Origin: Cavia porcellus
Lineage: Eukaryota > Chordata > Mammalia > Rodentia > Caviidae
Length of the DNA: 64,000 nucleotides
Direction of reading: 5' to 3'
Assembly: GCF_034190915.1 (NCBI RefSeq)
Contig: NW_026947631.1
Span: 310,001-374,000 of the forward strand
Positions 56,701 to 64,000 of this stretch are shown here, one piece after another. How positions within the stretch are numbered: position 1 is the first letter of the stretch; every line of letters starts with the position of its first letter. The notes below the pieces were generated by a model. It saw nothing but the letters and a program-made list of their open reading frames with translations, was not told the origin of the DNA and made no database searches. The position numbers and the translations under genes are program-made.

Positions 56701-58200
56701 ACCCCGTGATGTTTTTCTCACTCCTACTAGTGAATGTAATGTAACACACACCCATACAATGCGCACCACCCCGTGATGTTTTTCTCACTCCTACTAGTGA
56801 ATGTAATGTAACACACACCCATACAATGCACACCACCCCGTGATGTTTTTCTCACTGCTAGTAGTGAATGTAGTGTAACACACACCCATACAATGCGCAC
56901 CACCCCGTGATGTTTTTCTCACTCCAACTAGTGAATGTAATGTAACACACAGCCATACACTGCGCACTACCCCGTGATGATTTTCTCACTCCTACTAGTG
57001 AATCTAATGTAACACACACCTATACAATGCGCACCACCCCGTGATGTTTTTCTCACTCCTACTAGTGAATGTAATGTAACACACACCCATACAATGCGCA
57101 CCACCCCGTGATGTTTTTCTCACTCCTACTAGTGAATGTAATGTAACAAACACCCATACAATGCGCACCACACCGTGATGTTTTTCTCACTGCTACTAGT
57201 GAATCTAATGTAACACTCACCCATACAATGCGCACCACCCCGTGATGTTTTTCTCACTCCTACTAGTGAATGTAATGTAACACACACCCATACAATGCGC
57301 ACCACCCCGTGATGGTTTTCTCACTCCTACTAGTGAATGTAATGTAACACACACCCATACAATGCGCACCACCCCATGATGTTTTTCTCACTCCTACTAG
57401 TGAATGTAATGTAACACACACCCATACAATCGGCACCACCCCGTGATATTTTTCTCACTCCTACTAGTGAATGTAATGTAACACACACCCATACAATGCT
57501 CACCACCCCGTGATGTTTTTCTCACTCCTACTAGTGAATGTAATGTAACACACACCCATACAATGCGCACCACCCCGTGATGTTTTTCTCACTCCTACTA
57601 GTGAATGTAATGTAACACACACCCATACAATGCGCACCACCCCGTGATGTTTTTCTCACTCCTACTAGTGAATGTAATCTAACACACACCCATACAATGC
57701 GCACCACCCCGTGATGTTTCTCTCACTCCTACTAGTGAATGTAATGTAACACACACCCATAAAATGCGCACCACCCCGTGATGTTTGTCTCACTCCTACT
57801 AGTGAATCTAATGTAACACACACCCATACAATGCAAACTACCCTGTGATGATTTTCTCACTCCTACTAGTGAATCTAATGTAACACACACCCATACAATG
57901 CGCACCACCCCGTGATGTTTTTCTCACTCCTACTAGTGAATGTAATGTAACACACACCCATACAATGCGCACCACCCCGTGATGTTTTTCTCACTCCTAC
58001 TAGTGAATGTAATGTAACACACACCCATACAATGCGCACCACACCGTGATGTTTTTCTCACTCCTACTAGTGAATCTAATGTAACACTCACCCATACAAT
58101 GCACACCACCCCGTGATGTTTTTCTCACTCCTACTAGTGAATGTAATGTAACACACACCCCTACAATGCGCACCACCCCGTGATGTTTTTCTCACTCCTA
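50766..58200. repeat. 22-monomer (1,474-bp) higher-order domain with a superposed 3.1-kb offset
   Basis: The GCTAGTAGTGAATGTAG monomer recurs at 50,766, 52,237, 53,711, 55,316 and 56,857. Spacings are 1,471, 1,474, 1,605 and 1,541 bp, i.e. 22, 22, 24 and 23 monomers. The GATGGTTTTC variant at 55,837/57,311 and the CCCCTAC variant at 56,684/58,158 are exactly 1,474 bp apart. Longer offsets of 3,079 bp (66-bp monomer at 51,105/54,184; CCTCG at 51,948/55,027) and 3,146 bp (52,691/55,837; 53,538/56,684) show that a larger segment was duplicated as well, with one monomer added between. Confidence 0.85.
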
Positions 58201-61200
58201 CTAGTGAATGTAATGTAACACACACCCATACAATGCGCACCACCCCGTGATGTTTTTCTCACTCCTACTAGTGAATCTAATGTAACACACACCCATACAA
58301 TGCGCACCACCCCGTGATGATTTTCTCACTCCTACTAGTGAATCTAATGTAACACTCACCCATACAATGCGCACCACCCCGTGATGTTTTTCTCACTCCT
58401 ACTAGTGAATGTAATGTAACACACACCCATACAATGCGCACCACCCCGTGATGTTTTTCTCACTCCTACTAGTGAATGTAATGCAACACACACCCATACA
58501 ATGCGCACCACCCCGTGATGTTTTTCTCACTCCTACTAGTGAATCTAATGTAACACACACCCATACAATGCGCACCACCCCGTGATGTTTTTCTCACTCC
58601 TACTATGAATGTAATGTAACACACACCCATACAATGCGCACCAAACCGTGATGATTTTCTCACTCCTACTAGTGAATCTAATGTAACAAACACCCATACA
58701 ATGCGCACCACCCCGTGATGTTTTTCTCAGTCCTACTAGTGAATGTAATGTAACACACACCCATACAATGCGCACCACCCCGTGATGTTTTTCTCACTCC
58801 TACTAGTGAATGTAACGTAACACACACCCATACAATGCGCACCACCCCGTGATGTTTTCCTCATTCGTACTAGTGAATGTAATGTAACACACACCCATAA
58901 AATGCGCACCACCGCGTGATGTTTTTCTCACTCCTAGTAGTGAATCTAATGTAACACACACCCATACAATGCGCACCACTCCGTGATGTTTTTCTCACTG
59001 CTACTAGTGAATGTAATGTAACACACCCATACAATGCGCACCACCCCGTGATATTTTTCTCACTCCTACTAGTGAATGTAATGTAACACACACCCATACA
59101 ATGCGCACCACCCCGTGATGTTTTTCTCACTCCTACTAGTGAGTGTAATGTAACACACACCCATAGAACGCGCACCACCCCGTGATGTTTTTCTCACTCC
59201 TACTAGTGAATCTAATGTAACACACAACCATACAACGCGCACCACCCCGTGATGTTTTTCTCACTCCTACTAGTGAATGTAATGTAACACACACCCATAC
59301 AACGCGCACCACCCCGTGATGATTTTCTCATTCCTACTAGTGAATGTAATGTAACACACACCCATACAACGCGCACCACACCGTGATGTTTTTCTCACTC
59401 CTACTAGTGAATCTAATGTAACACAAACCCATACAATGCGCACCACCTCGTGATGTTTTTCTCACTCCTACTAGTGAATCTAATGTAACACACACCCATA
59501 CAATGCGCACCACCCCGTGATGTTTTTCTCACTCCTACTAGTGAATGTAATGTAACACACACCCATACAATGCGCACCACCCCGTGATGTTTTTCTCACT
59601 CCTACTAGTGAATGTAATGTAACACACACCCATACAATGCGCACCACCCCGTGATGTTTTTCTCACTCCTACTAGTGAATGTAATGTAACACACACCCAT
59701 ACAATGCACACCACCCCGTGATGTTTTTCTCACTGCTAGTAGTGAATGTAGTGTAACACACACCCATACAATGCGCACCACCCCGTGATGTTTTTCTCAC
59801 TCCAACTAGTGAATGTAATGTAACACACACCCATACAATGCGCACTACCCCGTGATGATTTTCTCACTCCTACTAGTGAATCTAATGTAACACACACCTA
59901 TACAATGCGCACCACCCCGTGATGTTTTTCTCACTCCTACTAGTGAATGTAATGTAACACACACCCATACAATGCGCACCACCCCGTGATGTTTTTCTCA
60001 CTCCTACTAGTGAATGTAATGTAACAAACACCCATACAATGCGCACCACACCGTGATGTTTTTCTCACTGCTACTAGTGAATCTAATGTAACACTCACCC
60101 ATACAATGCGCACCACCCCGTGATGTTTTTCACACTCCTACTAGTGAATGTAATGTAACACACACCCATACAATGCGCACCACCCCGTGATGGTTTTCTC
60201 ACTCCTACTAGTGAATGTAATGTAACACACACCCATACAATGCGCACCACCCCATGATGTTTTTCTCACTCCTACTAGTGAATGTAATGTAACACACACC
60301 CATACAATCGGCACCACCCCGTGATATTTTTCTCACTCCTACTAGTGAATGTAATGTAACACACACCCATACAATGCTCACCACCCCGTGATGTTTTTCT
60401 CACTCCTACTAGTGAATGTAATGTAACACACACCCATACAATGCGCACCACCCCGTGATGTTTTTCTCACTCCTACTAGTGAATGTAATGTAACACACAC
60501 CCATACAATGCGCACCACCCCGTGATGTTTTTCTCACTCCTACTAGTGAATGTAATCTAACACACACCCATACAATGCGCACCACCCCGTGATGTTTCTC
60601 TCACTCCTACTAGTGAATGTAATGTAACACACACCCATAAAATGCGCACCACCCCGTGATGTTTGTCTCACTCCTACTAGTGAATCGAATGTAACACACA
60701 CCCATACAATGCGCACTACCCTGTGATGATTTTCTCACTCCTACTAGTGAATCTAATGTAACACACACCCATACAATGCGCACCACCCCGTGATGTTTTT
60801 CTCACTCCTACTAGTGAATGTAATGTAACACACACCCATACAATGCGCACCACCCCGTGATGTTTTTCTCACTCCTACTAGTGAATGTAATGTAACACAC
60901 ACCCATACAATGCGCACCACACCGTGATGTTTTTCTCACTCCTACTAGTGAATCTAATGTAACACTCACCCATACAATGCACACCACCCCGTGATGTTTT
61001 TCTCACTCCTACTAGTGAATGTAATGTAACACACACCCCTACAATGCGCACCACCCCGTGATGTTTTTCTCACTCCTACTAGTGAATGTAATGTAACACA
61101 CACCCATACAATGCGCACCACCCCGTGATGTTTTTCTCACTCCTACTAGTGAATGTAATGTAACACACACCCATACAATGCACACCACCCCGTGATGATT

Positions 61201-61860
61201 TTCTCACTCCTACTAGTGAATCTAATGTAACACTCACCCATACAATGCGCACCACCCCGTAATGTTTTTCTCACTCCTACTAGTGAATGTAATGTAACAC
61301 ACACCCATACAATGCGCACCACTCCGTGATGTTTTTCTCACTGCTACTAGTGAATGTAATGTAACACACCCATACAATGCGCACCACCCCGTGATATTTT
61401 TCTCACTCCTACTAGTGAATGTAATGTAACACACACCCATACAATGCGCACCACCCCGTGATGTTTTTCTCACTCCTACTAGTGAGTGTAATGTAACACA
61501 CACCCATAGAACGCGCACCACCCCGTGATGCTTTTCTCACTCCTACTAGTGAATCTAATGTAACACACACCCATACAACGCGCACCACCCCGTGATGTTT
61601 TTCTCACTCCTACTAGTGAATGTAATGTAACACACACCCATACAACGCGCACCACCCCGTGATGATTTTCTCATTCCTACTAGTGAATGTAATGTAACAC
61701 ACACCCATACAACGCGCACCACACCGTGATGTTTTTCTCACTCCTACTAGTGAATGTAATGTAACACACACCCATACAACGCGCGCCGCCCCGTGATGTT
61801 TTTCTCACTCCTACTAGTGAATGTAATGTAACACACACCCATACAACGCGCACCGCCCCG
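58200..61860. repeat. Continuation of the 50-58 kb domain, offset 2,878 to 4,419 bp
   Basis: Markers copied from the left: the 66-bp monomer at 54,184/58,603 and CCTCG at 55,027/59,446 (offset 4,419), and the GCTAGTAGTG monomer at 56,857/59,735, GATGG at 57,311/60,189 and CCCCTAC at 58,158/61,036 (offset 2,878 = 43 monomers minus 3). The CATAGAAC cassette recurs at about 59,164 and 61,507, offset 2,343. Two overlapping duplication histories are therefore superposed here. Confidence 0.8.
61490..61860. repeat. CpG-rich block with CATAGAAC leader
   Basis: Leader near 61,507, then C53 monomers to about 61,850. One reads CGCGCGCCGCC (near 61,779), the most CpG-dense monomer noted in the window. 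Confidence 0.85.
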
Positions 61861-64000
61861 TGATGTTTTTCTCACTCCTACTAGTGTATGTAATGTAACA
61901 CACACCCATACAATGCGCACCGCCCCGTGATGTTTTTCTCACTCCTACTAGTGAATGTAATGTAACACACACCCATACAATGCGCACCACCCCGTGATGT
62001 TTTTCTCACTCCTACTAGTGAATGTAATGTAACACACACCCATACAATGCGCACCACCCCGTGATGTTTTTCTCACTCCTACTAGTTAATGTAATGTAAC
62101 ACACACCCATACAATGCGCACCACCCCGTGATGATTTTCTCACTCCTACTAGTGAATGTAATGTAACACACACCCATACAATGCGCACCACCCCATGATG
62201 ATTTTTTCACTCCTACTAGTGAATGTAATGTAACACACACCCATACAATGCGCACCACCCCGTGATGTTTTTCTCACTCCTACTAGTGAATCTAATGTAA
62301 CACAAACCCATACAATGCGCACCACCCCGTGATGTTTTTCTCACTCCTACTAGTGAATGTAATGTAACACACACCCATACAATGCGCACCACCCCGTGAT
62401 GTTTTTCTCACTCCTACTAGTGAATCTAATGTAACACAAACCCATACAATGTGCACCACCCCGTGATGTTTTTCTCACTCCTACTAGTGAATCTAATGTA
62501 ACACACACCCATACAATGCGCACCACCCCGTGATGTTTTTCTCACTCCTACTAGTGAATGTAATGTAACACGCACCCATACAATGCGCACCACCGCGTGA
62601 TGTTTTTCTCACTCCTACTAGTGAATGTAATGTAACACACACCCATACAATGCGCACCACCCCGTGATGTTTTTGTCACTCCTACTAGTGAATGTAATGT
62701 AACACACACCCATACAATGCGCACCACCCCGTGATGTTTTTCTCACTGCTAGTAGTGAATGTAGTGTAACACACACCCATACAATGCGCACCACCCCGTG
62801 ATGTTTTTCTCACTCCAACTAGTGAATGTAATGTAACACACACCCATACAATGCGCACTACCCTGTGATGATTTTCTCACTCCTACTAGTGAATCTAATG
62901 TAACACACACCCATACAATGCGCACCACCCCGTGATGTTTTTCTCACTCCTACTAGTGAATGTAATGTAACACACACCCATACAATGCGCACCACACCGT
63001 GATGTTTTTCTCACTCCTACTAGTGAATGTAGTGTAACACACACCCATACAATGCGCACCACCCCGTGATGTTTTTCTCACTCCTACTAGTGAATCTAAT
63101 GTAACACACACCCATACAATGCGCACCACCCCGTGATATTTTTCTCACTCCTACTAGTGAATGTAATGTAACAAACACCCATACAATGCGCACCACCCCG
63201 TGATGTTTTTCTCACTCCTACTAGTGAATGTAATGTAACACACACCCATACAATGCGCACCACCCCATGATGTTTTTCTCACTCCTACTAGTGAATGTAA
63301 TGTAACACACACCCATACAATGCGCACCACCCCGTGATGATTTTCTCACTCCTACTAGTGAATCTAATGTAACAAACACCCATACAATGCGCACCACCCC
63401 GTGATGTTTTTCTCACTCCTACTAGTGAATGTAATGTGACACACACCCATACAATGCGCACCACCCCGTGATGTTTTTCTCACTCCTACTAGTGAATGTA
63501 ATGTAACACACACCCATACAGTGCGCACCACCCCGTGATGTTTTTCTCACTCCTACTAGTGAATCTAATGTAACACACACCCATACAATGCGCACCACCC
63601 CGTGATGTTTTTCTCACTGCTACTATGAATGTAATGTAACACACACCCATACAATGCGCACCACCCCGTGATGATTTTCTCACTCCTACTAGTGAATCTA
63701 ATGTAACAAACACCCATACAATGCGCACCACCGCGTGATGTTTTTCTCACTCCTAGTAGTGAATCTAATGTAACACACACCCATACAATGCGCACCACTC
63801 AGTGATGTTTTTCTCACTGCTACTAGTGAATGTAATGTAACACACCCATACAATGCGCACCACCCCGTGATATTTTTCTCACTCCTACTAGTGAATGTAA
63901 TGTAACAAACACCCATACAATGCGCACCACCCCGTGATGTTTTTCTCACCCCTACTAGTGAATGTAATGTAACACACACCCATACAATGCGCACCACCCC
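61860..64000. repeat. Right-edge satellite mosaic
   Basis: Continuous monomers, with the GCTAGTAGTGAATGTAG marker near 62,748 and a 66-bp monomer at 63,623. The last is the rightmost member of the 66-bp series and carries an extra GCTACTATG change. Private changes include GTTAATG near 62,085, GTGACAC near 63,437 and TCACCCCTAC near 63,947. The array is cut by the window end. Confidence 0.8.

Larger units (their letters stand above)
1..64000. repeat. 67-bp satellite tandem array, about 955 monomers, filling the window
   Basis: The same 67-bp word follows itself from the first base to the last with no non-satellite insertion. 64,000/67 is about 955 copies, all in the same orientation. Most monomers differ from the consensus at zero to three positions. 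Length variants are uncommon outside 1.8-5.2 kb: 66 bp (loss of G23), 65 bp (loss of one AC unit near positions 38-43), and rare 68-bp forms. The array begins in phase 1 at base 1 and ends at phase 65 at base 64,000, so it continues past both edges. Size, homogeneity and nested higher-order periods are those of eukaryotic satellite DNA. Family and organism are not recognised. Confidence 0.99.

Noticed and set aside
1..64000. Dozens of other minus-strand frames of 70-160 codons as a repetitive protein family
   Set aside because: All are the same 67-bp word read through three frames; the ends fall at the ACTAGT-derived stop. No promoter, splice signal, signal peptide or codon bias distinguishes them.
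1..64000. CRISPR array
   Set aside because: Regular spacing, but there are no unique spacers: the entire 67-bp period is conserved, and there are no cas genes.
1..64000. Telomere or subtelomere repeat
   Set aside because: The CCCATA and ACACACCC steps resemble telomere-like words, but no tandem TTAGGG/CCCTAA-type run exists.
1..64000. CENP-B box
   Set aside because: No match to the TTCG...CGGGA pattern was found in the consensus or common variants; centromeric status cannot be argued from this.
1..64000. G-quadruplex potential on the minus strand
   Set aside because: Each monomer gives one GGGG and one GGG run separated by about 15 bases, then a gap of roughly 45 bases; the loops are too long for a convincing intramolecular quadruplex.

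Overview
The whole 64 kb window is a single uninterrupted tandem array of a 67-bp satellite monomer, roughly 955 copies head to tail in one orientation. It runs through both window edges, so neither flank of the array is visible. I find no protein-coding gene, tRNA, rRNA, transposon, CRISPR array, telomere repeat or unique spacer. A gene-free homogenised array of this size with multi-kilobase higher-order periodicity is typical of eukaryotic satellite DNA (centromeric, pericentromeric, subtelomeric or interstitial heterochromatin). I do not recognise the monomer family and cannot name the species or the chromosomal context.

The monomer is about 45% GC with strong strand asymmetry on the + strand (about 21 C to 9 G). 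It contains an ACTAGT hexamer inside a short dyad, a TGCGCA palindrome, an AC-rich stretch and a C-rich end. Monomers vary at a few recurrent diagnostic positions (5, 23, 29, 41-42, 53, 61). These variants are ordered rather than random, which exposes a higher-order repeat (HOR) structure.

Layout: 1-1.8 kb is regular array. 1.8-5.2 kb is a copy of the unit that follows, but riddled with one-base indels, and may be poor consensus. 5.2-10.6 kb is an 81-monomer unit (5,423 bp), followed at 10.6-14.8 kb by a version shortened to about 62 monomers. 16.8-19.2 kb holds a 1,206-bp (18-monomer) tandem duplication, and 19.2-28.6 kb is irregular mosaic. 28.6-31.4 kb has an 18-monomer pattern alternating 6- and 12-monomer spacing. 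33.1-36.1 kb is a 1,539-bp (23-monomer) tandem duplication. 37.55-46.1 kb holds two copies of a 4,418-bp (66-monomer) unit, itself built of about 2.2-kb halves, with a further half copy at a 2,342-bp offset up to 48.4 kb. 50.8-58.2 kb is dominated by a 22-monomer (1,474-bp) period, and related mosaic copies run to the end. Blocks of a CpG-rich monomer subfamily recur through the array, usually in a fixed order of variants.

No genes work together here. The only reading frames over about 70 codons are minus-strand by-products of a 67-bp period cycling through three frames. The useful content is the evolutionary record: local amplification by unequal exchange at several scales, plus one stretch that should be checked for assembly quality. 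HOR offsets were measured from shared marker variants; block boundaries are accurate only to about one or two monomers.
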